Below are positions 53,191-61,209 of a stretch of DNA of 64,000 bases, in pieces. Source of the stretch: an uncultured Lutibacter sp. (GTDB taxonomy: Bacteria > Bacteroidota > Bacteroidia > Flavobacteriales > Flavobacteriaceae); assembly GCF_947495725.1 (NCBI RefSeq), contig NZ_CANLZZ010000005.1, positions 248,001 through 312,000 of the forward strand. Direction: 5' to 3'. The stretch's first letter is position 1; every line of letters begins with the position of its first letter. Under the pieces are notes generated by a model. The model did not search any database. It was not told the origin of the DNA and worked only from the letters and a program-made list of their open reading frames with translations. The position numbers were made by a program, and so were the translations under genes.

Positions 53191-54477
53191 ATGAAACATT
53201 TAAAAAAAATTATCTATTTACTATTAATAGCTGTTTTTGCAATAAGTTGTGAAAAAGAAAGTGACACTGTCATAGAAAATTCAGAAATGAAGACACAAGA
53301 AAATATACCTGCTTCTGATTATATTAATTTTAATAGTGATGATTTTACAACTCAGAGCAAAAAATCAAATATAAAATCTAAAACTGTTGATGAAACATCA
53401 GGAATTATTACTTATTATAATGAGGAAGACTTCCTGTTAGATACTTGTGATGACTTGATACTTGAAGATTTCGAACCAACAAATAAACAAAACTACACCA
53501 TAAGTTCTCCTCTTAATGAATTCACATCCAACAACCTATATGATCCTGGTGAGATTGTTTCAGGAGTTTCGTTTAACCTTGAAGGAGGCTATAATGAATT
53601 CTATGTAAACGAAACCAATACATCAGGAAATTTTAAAATTACAACTAATAGGTCCAGTGATTTTTTAGTTATTGACTTTACAGAAAGCTCATCTTATTAT
53701 ATTAGTTTTGAATTATTTGGCTGGAGGGGGGCAAACTATTATAATATAGTTGAATTATATGACGATGAAGGCCTTATTTATTCAAATTCATTTATGACAG
53801 TTTCGTCAAGTGAAGGATTATTTATTGGATTTATTTCCCAAACACCTATAACTAAAATAATTGTAAACAGCTCTAGTTATGAGACAATTGACAATCTAAG
53901 ATTCGGAGTTTGCAATCCAGACATTGACGAAGACGGTATTTTAAACGAAGACGACAATTGTCCAAACACACGAAACCCAGACCAAGAAGATATGGATGAA
54001 GATGGTATAGGTGATGTTTGCGATGATGATATTGATGGAGATGACATTATGAATGAATACGATAACTGTCCGTATACACCAAACAGCAACCAAGCAAATT
54101 ATGATGGAGACGATGAAGGTGATGCTTGTGATGATGATGATGATAACGATGGTGTAAAAGATTTTAGAGACAATCACCCTTTCTCAAACACAACAGAAGA
54201 CTTTTATATAAGTGGAGCAGAATGTCGCTTAGATATTGAAAACCAATTTGCGCGTAACGGTTCTACAATGATGGACGAACTAGATAGCTTAATTGAAGAC
54301 ATCAACAGCCAATACGATGGAGATAACTGGGAAGAGTTAAACCGTGATTTCTTAAGAAAACTATCTGGTATTACTTATATGTGGAGAAGAGACCGATTAA
54401 TTAGCCGAGGCGAACGTAATGATATTTTAGATTGTGCTAGAAACGCACATATACCTGGTTATTACGATATAAACTAA
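53191..54477 (+). CDS. Array lipoprotein 9 of 9
   Basis: 428 aa lipoprotein ([20 protein letters not shown], then EKESD). Family beta-domain at about 75-240: [78 protein letters not shown] and [10 protein letters not shown]. Calcium repeats ([38 protein letters not shown]) and the conserved module (RLDIEN, YYDIN end) follow. It has the shared leader and terminator and closes the array. The next gene is convergent and unrelated. Confidence 0.75.
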   Translation: MKHLKKIIYLLLIAVFAISCEKESDTVIENSEMKTQENIPASDYINFNSDDFTTQSKKSNIKSKTVDETSGIITYYNEEDFLLDTCDDLILEDFEPTNKQNYTISSPLNEFTSNNLYDPGEIVSGVSFNLEGGYNEFYVNETNTSGNFKITTNRSSDFLVIDFTESSSYYISFELFGWRGANYYNIVELYDDEGLIYSNSFMTVSSSEGLFIGFISQTPITKIIVNSSSYETIDNLRFGVCNPDIDEDGILNEDDNCPNTRNPDQEDMDEDGIGDVCDDDIDGDDIMNEYDNCPYTPNSNQANYDGDDEGDACDDDDDNDGVKDFRDNHPFSNTTEDFYISGAECRLDIENQFARNGSTMMDELDSLIEDINSQYDGDNWEELNRDFLRKLSGITYMWRRDRLISRGERNDILDCARNAHIPGYYDIN

Positions 54478-54500
54478 TTTGTAAACTAAAAATAAAAACT

Positions 54501-54534
54501 AAAAACCTGCTAATTATTTTAGCAGGTTTTTTTT
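54501..54534 (+). terminator. Intrinsic terminator after array lipoprotein 9
   Basis: Same AAAACCTGCTAA / TTAGCAGGTTTT hairpin. It also separates the array from the convergent regulator gene. Confidence 0.9.
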
Positions 54535-54578
54535 ATATTAAAATTTAATATGGACGGTAAATTGAAAGGAGATTTACA

Positions 54579-55751
54579 CTAATCTATTATTTCCAACTCA
54601 ATTAGTTCGCAATTCATATCGTTGCGCTGTAAACCATTCACTTCAAAAAGTGCGTTAAATTCTGAATTCGGATTCGGAATTTTTTTATAAAACTCTTTTA
54701 ATTGTTCTTTTGAAGTAAACATTTTTAGGGTGGCAATAACACCAATATCATGATTAGATACAAAAAATAGTGCGTAATTACCATTATCCATTTTTTGATA
54801 AGAAACCATTGCATATTCCTTGTAATTCACTTTATAAATTTGTGGCACATATTTTTTTATTCCATGAGCACTTTTAAAACTGTAACCATCAATTTCAGCC
54901 TTAAAAACCTTGCTATTCTTTAAGAAAAGCGATTTACTAGTAGTCATATACTTAGATTGACCAATATAAATTACATTTTTATCGGCGTAATCTGAAAATT
55001 GAACATCGCTTTCTAACAATAGATCAAAACTACTATTGAATTTATGAAACCATTGGTCTAAATAATGAATCCCAAATGGAGCCATTTTTGTTAGCATAGT
55101 AAAACTTGATTTCTTAAGATCTAAATTAGGGTTTTCATTTTCGTACTTTTCTAAAGTATTAGAACTAATAATATCAGGATACATTGCAAAATGAGCATTC
55201 TTTTTCGAAGTTCTATCCGAAACTATAAACTTATCGGCAATTACACAAAGTGAATTGTTTTTTGAAAGATAAGGTTTCCATAAATAAGTTGGTCTATTGT
55301 TTTTAATAATAAATACTCCTAACAAAGAAATAAGTAATAGTCCTAAAGTTATAAATAATAATTTTTTTGATATTTGAAACTTAAAATAAGATTGCTTAAA
55401 ATTACTAGCTTTTTCTTCAATATTTTGTTTAAAGCTAAGGTTGTATTGACCCTTTTCAATATGAAACATAATTGTTTCACTATCAGCAGTTTCTTCGTAA
55501 TATTCGTCTAACTTTTTACGTAGATTATAAACGTAAACTCTAACTTTACTATTCTTTTGTTCAGAGTCATAGTTTTCATTTAATAATTCAATTCCTATGG
55601 TTTGTTCTTTTACATCATTTTTAGCAATTGCTTGGTCAATTAGGTATCTTAAAATTCGAATATGAAGGGCCGATCTTTTAAATAATTTATGGGTTCTAAT
55701 CCTTTCAAATGCATTTTCAATTTCTTGGATTTCGAAATTCTTATGTGTCAT
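54579..55751 (-). CDS. Membrane-anchored winged-helix transcriptional regulator (ToxR-like topology)
   Basis: 390 aa one-component regulator. Residues 1-105 are a DNA-binding domain of the type found in front of many adenylate cyclases and TPR proteins (FERIRTHKLFKRSALHIRIL, QTIGIELLNENYD, SKVRVYVYNLRKKLDEYYEE). A single helix follows at about 132-150 (LLFITLGLLLISLLGVFII), then an extracytoplasmic domain of about 240 aa, which contains VFIIKNNRPTYLW and a periplasmic-binding-like SDVQFSDYADKNVIYIGQSK. DNA binding inside and sensing outside fits ToxR/CadC topology. It is divergent from the polysaccharide genes, which it may control. It could also act on the neighbouring array; that link is speculative. 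Confidence 0.75.
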   Translation of the reverse strand: MTHKNFEIQEIENAFERIRTHKLFKRSALHIRILRYLIDQAIAKNDVKEQTIGIELLNENYDSEQKNSKVRVYVYNLRKKLDEYYEETADSETIMFHIEKGQYNLSFKQNIEEKASNFKQSYFKFQISKKLLFITLGLLLISLLGVFIIKNNRPTYLWKPYLSKNNSLCVIADKFIVSDRTSKKNAHFAMYPDIISSNTLEKYENENPNLDLKKSSFTMLTKMAPFGIHYLDQWFHKFNSSFDLLLESDVQFSDYADKNVIYIGQSKYMTTSKSLFLKNSKVFKAEIDGYSFKSAHGIKKYVPQIYKVNYKEYAMVSYQKMDNGNYALFFVSNHDIGVIATLKMFTSKEQLKEFYKKIPNPNSEFNALFEVNGLQRNDMNCELIELEIID

Positions 55752-55798
55752 TACTATTTGTTAAATACATTAATATCTAGTTGTTTACGCCAGATGTA

Positions 55799-55817
55799 AC
55801 AGTTAAATAACCGTTAT
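55799..55817. promoter_or_regulatory. Candidate operator: CAGTTA/CCGTTA direct repeat, 11-bp period
   Basis: CAGTTAAATAACCGTTA in the divergent region between the regulator and the first BNR gene. OmpR/ToxR-type winged helices often bind direct repeats with about 11-bp spacing. Similar CAGTTA...CCGTTT pairs occur in the shared leaders of the lipoprotein array. Confidence 0.35.
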
Positions 55818-55918
55818 AATTACTGTAAATATAGTCATTTGTTATAGCTATTAGAACATTGAACACGTTTTTATTAATATTTAGAGGGTAAATTTATAGT
55901 CTAAAATTAAATCGAAAT

Positions 55919-58495
55919 ATGAAAAACATTTATTACTTACTTTTTTTAATTCCGTTTTTAGCAAATGCTCAAATGGATAATGCTTTTTTTAGAAAAATTG
56001 CGACAAAAAAAATTAGTTCAGATGCTTCTGTAGAATGGAAAAACTTTGGCCCAGGAATGTCTGGTTATAATGAAGAGTTTTGGTGTCACCCAACAGATGT
56101 AAATGTAATGTTTATGGGGCCAGATATGCACGTGAGTTATGGTTCTTGGGACAATGGAAAATCTTGGCAAACCATTAAAGATTCTGATGGTTTTGGAAAA
56201 GATTTAGAACGAGTTTTAGATATTGAGTTTTCAACTAAAAACCCTGATTTTGGACTTGCTTTAGAACGAAGAGGTAACATATTTGAAACAACTGATAGAG
56301 GAAGAACTTGGGAGTTAATCTATACAATACCGGGAGCTACAAAATTTGGAACAAATGTGCATACTCAAATTGCAATTCATCCTACAAATGATGATATTTG
56401 GTTTGTTGGCGCTGGAGATTTTTGGAATGTGAAAGACAACCATAGATCTAAAAAAAATATTCACGGAAAAAAACATCCTAGAGCAAAATACGGATACGTT
56501 TTAAAAACTACTAACCACGGAAAATCTTGGAAAAAAGTAGCAATAAATATTTCTGAAAATTTAGATGTTGCACGTATTATTTTCAATCCAAATAACCCAA
56601 AACAACTTTTTATTGCAACAAATTATGGTGTTTTTGTAAGTAATAATGAAGGTGAAGATTGGAAGCCTAGTGGAAAAGGATTACCAAATAATTTACCTCG
56701 CGATTTTACTTCGTATTACAATCCAAAAACAAAAGAATTTGTTTTGTATTTAGTTGAACAAACAATTTACGAACCAAAAGGTAAAAGTATTTCAACAAAA
56801 GGAGGTGTTTATAAAAGTACTGATAACGGAAAAAGTTGGGAAAATATTACGGGTAATTTAGGTGTAAACTTCAATAAAATTAAAGACGCTTCACACAGAA
56901 ATAATTATCATAAAGCATTGAGTTACTTTTTAGGTGAAAACTCAAAAAAACTATATCCTCAATTTCCAGAAAACACCTATTCAGGATTTAATAGAATTGT
57001 TGTAAATCCAATAAATAAAAATGAAATTTATTTAGTAGCTAATCAACGTCACGATAAAAGTTTTGGACCTGGTGATGCTTGGAAAACTGAAGATGGTGGA
57101 AAAACTTGGGTTATAATTGCACGTGCTGGTGAATATTGGTTTAATAAAAAAGATAAAGCATATTGGGAAAGTAACCAAAATCCAATTGGAGCAAACGTAG
57201 AATTTTCTCACGTAAGTCGTTCTTATGAAGAACAAAGTGAAACAAGATTTGGAAACCGTTTATTGGCAATTAATTCTGTTGGTGAAGTTTTTATTGGTGT
57301 TGGTCAACAAACGCAACGTTCTAACGATGGCGGAAGTTCTTGGCAACAAATTGATGATATTGAAACTGCGCCTGGAAGTAATGCTTGGATAGGTCGTGGT
57401 GATAGTGATTTACCAGGACGTTATATGTTACTTGAAACTGGAATAAAAGACCGATATTTATTATGTTCTGGTGAACATGGTTTATGGCAAACCGCCGATT
57501 TAGGTAATTACCCTGATAAAGATGCTGTGGCTGTAAAACAAATAGAAGGTCAAGTACACGATCATAGTGGAAATCACGGAGCACATTCAATTTCTACGGT
57601 GGCGGTTCATCCAAATGATCCTAATACTATTTATATTTTAATGTGGCGTCAAGAACACCGCGGTAAGTTTAGAAGAAGTACTGATGGCGGTAAAACTTGG
57701 GAAAATATAGCAACCATTTTTGAAGCTGATAATGGATCTTGGGAAGATTTAGGTTATCAATATTCTTTAACTGTTGACCCTGTAAATCCAGAGAATATTT
57801 ATTTCTGCGCAATTAAAAGACCAATTCAAGAAGTTGGTGGAGGAAGTAAAGGAAAATTGACTAAAGGAGGTTACGGCGTGTATCATTCACCTGATGGAGG
57901 TTATACTTGGAACCTAAAAAATAATGGATTGCCACAAAATGCAAGTGTTAGAAGAATTGTAATGCATCCAGATAATCCAAAAACGTTATATGCTTGTTTA
58001 AATAAAAGAGGAAAAAAAGACCCTTCAGGTTTATACATTTCAACTAATAAAGCCAAATCTTGGAAAAAGATGAATATTCCTTCAGAAATTGAAGGTGTAA
58101 ACAACATTTTTATTGATAGAAATACTAAAGACATGTATTTATCTGCAGGTTTTAGAACTGGTTCTATTGAAACCGGTGGAGTTTGGAAAAGCACAAACAA
58201 CGGTAAAACTTGGAAAAAATTCTTTAAAGCTCCTTATGTATGGCAAACCGAAGTTTCTCCATTAAACCCAAACTTGATTATGGTAAATGTTCCTGCTCAG
58301 GTTGAATCAAAATTTGATCAATTTAAAAATCCTGGAATTTATTTAACAAAAAACGGAGGGAAAAGTTGGGAAAAGATTAATAAAGGTATTGGACAACCAG
58401 ACAAAATGGTAGATATAAAATTTGACCCTTATAATGAAAACATTATTTGGAGTGCAGCTTGGGGAAGTGGCTGGTTTAAAGCTATTATTAAATAA
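55919..58495 (+). CDS. Secreted BNR/Asp-box beta-propeller protein (sortilin/xyloglucanase-like fold), paralogue 1
   Basis: 858 aa exported protein with signal peptide MKNIYYLLFLIPFLANAQ. The rest is a repeated propeller with Asp-box motifs S-x-D/N-x-G-x-x-W throughout: SWDNGKSW, STDNGKSW, SNDGGSSW, STDGGKTW, SPDGGYTW, STNNGKTW. About ten or more blades suggest two seven-bladed propellers, as in GH74-type and sortilin-like proteins. No catalytic residues can be assigned from sequence. The conserved FGPGMSGYNEEFWCHPTD start and FGPGDAWKTEDGGKTW are shared with the next gene, which is about as long and clearly a duplicate. It probably handles a polysaccharide alongside the GH3 gene downstream. 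Confidence 0.82.
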   Translation: MKNIYYLLFLIPFLANAQMDNAFFRKIATKKISSDASVEWKNFGPGMSGYNEEFWCHPTDVNVMFMGPDMHVSYGSWDNGKSWQTIKDSDGFGKDLERVLDIEFSTKNPDFGLALERRGNIFETTDRGRTWELIYTIPGATKFGTNVHTQIAIHPTNDDIWFVGAGDFWNVKDNHRSKKNIHGKKHPRAKYGYVLKTTNHGKSWKKVAINISENLDVARIIFNPNNPKQLFIATNYGVFVSNNEGEDWKPSGKGLPNNLPRDFTSYYNPKTKEFVLYLVEQTIYEPKGKSISTKGGVYKSTDNGKSWENITGNLGVNFNKIKDASHRNNYHKALSYFLGENSKKLYPQFPENTYSGFNRIVVNPINKNEIYLVANQRHDKSFGPGDAWKTEDGGKTWVIIARAGEYWFNKKDKAYWESNQNPIGANVEFSHVSRSYEEQSETRFGNRLLAINSVGEVFIGVGQQTQRSNDGGSSWQQIDDIETAPGSNAWIGRGDSDLPGRYMLLETGIKDRYLLCSGEHGLWQTADLGNYPDKDAVAVKQIEGQVHDHSGNHGAHSISTVAVHPNDPNTIYILMWRQEHRGKFRRSTDGGKTWENIATIFEADNGSWEDLGYQYSLTVDPVNPENIYFCAIKRPIQEVGGGSKGKLTKGGYGVYHSPDGGYTWNLKNNGLPQNASVRRIVMHPDNPKTLYACLNKRGKKDPSGLYISTNKAKSWKKMNIPSEIEGVNNIFIDRNTKDMYLSAGFRTGSIETGGVWKSTNNGKTWKKFFKAPYVWQTEVSPLNPNLIMVNVPAQVESKFDQFKNPGIYLTKNGGKSWEKINKGIGQPDKMVDIKFDPYNENIIWSAAWGSGWFKAIIK

Positions 58496-58501
58496 TTTAC
58501 T

Positions 58502-61180
58502 ATGAAAAAAATCAATATTCTTTTCAGTTTAGTTCTAGCCACAACATTTTTTGTTAGTTGCAATCAAGATTCAAATAAAGATAGGGAAGCTTTTTTCTCG
58601 AAGATTAGAATTGAGAGAATACAATCCGACCAATCAATTGAATGGAAAAACTTCGGCCCAGGTATGTCTGGTTATTGCGAAGAGTTTTGGTGTCATCCAA
58701 CAGATGCTAACGTTATGTTTATGGGGCCAGATATGCACGTAAGTTATGGTACTTGGGATAATGGAAAATCTTGGCAAACTATTAAAGATTCTGACGGTTT
58801 AAGTCTTGAAATGAAAAGAGTATTGGACATAGAATTTTCATTACAAAATCCTGATTTTGGAATGGCTTTAGATTGGAACGGATGGGTTTATGAAACTAAA
58901 GACAAAGGTCGTTCTTGGACTAAAACCAAAGAACTAGGAAAAAGTTATAAAGAAATTGGCATAGATCCTAACGATCCAGATTCATTTAAAAAAGGTTGGT
59001 ATTTTGAACAAGAAGGAACTCGACACAGTGAGTTAGCAGTTGACCCATCTAACGAGAATATTTGGTATGTAGGTGCTGGTGATTTTTGGAATGTAAAAAA
59101 TAATGTTAGAACCAGAAAAAACCCAAATGGAGTTGCATTTAAATATGCTTCTTATGGATATATTTATAAATCTACAGATAAAGGAAAAACTTGGAAAAAA
59201 ATAACCCAAGGCTTACCTAAAAATACCGATGTCGGAAAAATTATTGTCAACCCAAATAACAATAAAAATGTTATTATGGCTACTAATGTTGGTTTGCTTC
59301 TTAGTTTTGATGGTGGTTTATCTTGGGAAAATACATCAAAAGGATTACCAAATAACTTACCTCGAGATTTAACTTCATTTTATAATGAAAAAACAAAAGA
59401 GTTTGTACTATTTTTAGTTGAACAAACAATGTATAAACCAAAAGGTAAAAGCATTTCAACAAAAGGTGGCGTATTTAAAAGTACAGATGGAGGAAAAAAT
59501 TGGGTGAGTATTACTGGAGATTTAGGTGTTAATTTCAACAAAATAACCGATGCTTCACACCGAAATAATTATCACAAGGCATTAAGTATTTTTTTAGGTG
59601 AAAAATCAAAAGAAAAGTATCCTGAGTTTCCAAAAAACACCTATTCAGCTTTTAATAAAATAGTTGTAAATCCAACAAATAAAAACGAAATTTATTTAGT
59701 GGCTAATCAACGTCACGATAGAAGTTTTGGTCCTGGTGATGCTTGGAAAACAGAAAATGCAGGAAAAACTTGGGTAATTTGTGCACGTTCTGGTGAATAT
59801 TGGTTGAATAAAAAAGATGAATCTTATTGGATTAGTAAAGGAAATCCTATTGGAGCAAATGTAGAATTTTCACACGTAAGCAGATCTTATGAAGAACAAA
59901 ATGAAACTCGTTTTGGAAATAGATTTTTAGTAATCAATTCAAAAGGAGAAGTATTTATACAAATTGGTCAGCAAACACAACGATCTTCAGATAACGGTAA
60001 AACTTGGCAACAAATAGATGATTTTGAAACTTCTAAAGGAAGTGGAAAATGGATTGGACGTGGCGATAGTAATTTGCCAGGAAGGTTTATGCTGCACGAA
60101 ACAGGAATTAAAGGAAGAAGGTTGTTATGTAGCGGTGAACACGGTTTATGGCAAACAACAAGCTTAGATGGCTGGAAAGACAAACAAGCAGTTGCAGTAG
60201 AACAAATTGATGGACAAGTTCACGATCATAGCGGAATGCAAGGACAACATTCTACTTCAACTGTGGCGGTTCATCCTAATGATCCTAATACCATTTTTAC
60301 ATTAAGTTGGCGTCAAGAACACAGAGGGAAATTACGCAAAACTACCAATGGAGGAAAAACTTGGGAAAATATAGCAACCATTTTTGAAGCAGATAATGGA
60401 CCTTGGCAATCAGTTGCTCCTCAAAACTCACTATTAATAGATCCTAACAATCCTAAAAATATGTATTTCTGTGCTACGAGTCATAAAATTTCTGAAATTG
60501 GCGGAAGCAAAGCACAAGAATTAACCAAAGGAGGTTATGGTTTTTACCGCTCTTTTGATTGTGGTTTAACCTGGAATTTAAGTAATGAAGGGTTTCATAA
60601 AGAATTTAGTATTCGAAGAATAATAATGGATCCAGAAAATTCAGAAACCTTTTATGCTGCTTCAAATGATGACAATGGAGGTTTGTACATTTCAACAAAT
60701 AAAGGAAATAATTGGAGTAAAATTAAAATTCCTTCAGAAATAAAAGCTGTTAACAATGTATTTATTGATAGAAATACCAAAGATGTTTTTATAAGTACAG
60801 GTAGAAGAAATGGAACTTATAATGAAGGTGGTGTTTGGAGAAGTAAAAACAACGGTAAAACTTGGGAGCAAATTTTTAAAGCACCTTACGTTTGGCAAGC
60901 TGAAACCTCACCTGTTAATCCAGAATTAATAATAATTAGTGTTCCTGGTCAAATAGTTAGTAGAGCTACAGAATTTATGAATCCAGGAATTTATCTTTCA
61001 AAAGATGATGGAAAAAACTGGACTAAAATCAACAAAGGTTTAGGAAATCAAGATAAAATGGTAGATGTAAAACCAGATCCATATAACGAAAATGTTATTT
61101 GGAGTGCAGCTTGGGGTTCAGGTTGGAATATTGCTTATTTAAACGGAACAAAGGAAGGTTATTTGTCTTCTGAAAATTAA
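58502..61180 (+). CDS. BNR/Asp-box beta-propeller lipoprotein, paralogue 2
   Basis: 892 aa. It is a close duplicate of the previous protein over most of its length (WKNFGPGMSGYCEEFWCHPT, QDKMVDVKPDPYNENVIWSA), but it begins with a lipoprotein signal (MKKINILFSLVLATTFFVSC), so it is anchored in a membrane while its partner is secreted. An insertion of about 30 aa after the third Asp-box (WTKTKELGKSYKEIGIDPND) distinguishes it. Only six bases separate it from the stop of the first copy, so they are co-transcribed. The pair may work at different distances from the cell on the same polymer. Substrate unknown. Confidence 0.82.
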   Translation: MKKINILFSLVLATTFFVSCNQDSNKDREAFFSKIRIERIQSDQSIEWKNFGPGMSGYCEEFWCHPTDANVMFMGPDMHVSYGTWDNGKSWQTIKDSDGLSLEMKRVLDIEFSLQNPDFGMALDWNGWVYETKDKGRSWTKTKELGKSYKEIGIDPNDPDSFKKGWYFEQEGTRHSELAVDPSNENIWYVGAGDFWNVKNNVRTRKNPNGVAFKYASYGYIYKSTDKGKTWKKITQGLPKNTDVGKIIVNPNNNKNVIMATNVGLLLSFDGGLSWENTSKGLPNNLPRDLTSFYNEKTKEFVLFLVEQTMYKPKGKSISTKGGVFKSTDGGKNWVSITGDLGVNFNKITDASHRNNYHKALSIFLGEKSKEKYPEFPKNTYSAFNKIVVNPTNKNEIYLVANQRHDRSFGPGDAWKTENAGKTWVICARSGEYWLNKKDESYWISKGNPIGANVEFSHVSRSYEEQNETRFGNRFLVINSKGEVFIQIGQQTQRSSDNGKTWQQIDDFETSKGSGKWIGRGDSNLPGRFMLHETGIKGRRLLCSGEHGLWQTTSLDGWKDKQAVAVEQIDGQVHDHSGMQGQHSTSTVAVHPNDPNTIFTLSWRQEHRGKLRKTTNGGKTWENIATIFEADNGPWQSVAPQNSLLIDPNNPKNMYFCATSHKISEIGGSKAQELTKGGYGFYRSFDCGLTWNLSNEGFHKEFSIRRIIMDPENSETFYAASNDDNGGLYISTNKGNNWSKIKIPSEIKAVNNVFIDRNTKDVFISTGRRNGTYNEGGVWRSKNNGKTWEQIFKAPYVWQAETSPVNPELIIISVPGQIVSRATEFMNPGIYLSKDDGKNWTKINKGLGNQDKMVDVKPDPYNENVIWSAAWGSGWNIAYLNGTKEGYLSSEN

Positions 61181-61209
61181 TAAATATTAAAAGCTTAGAG
61201 TATAAAAAA

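Noticed and set aside
42040-54140. Possible CRISPR-like or simple tandem repeats
   Set aside because: The repeats are in-frame protein-coding calcium-binding repeats, uneven in length, with no unique spacers and no cas genes.
40107-54477. Type IX secretion sorting domain at the C-termini
   Set aside because: The conserved C-terminus lacks the T9SS CTD pattern, and the proteins carry lipoprotein signals.
40107-54477. Diversity-generating retroelement or polymorphic toxin array
   Set aside because: No reverse transcriptase or template repeat is seen. The variable part is central and not C-terminal, no toxin motifs occur, and no immunity genes stand between the copies.
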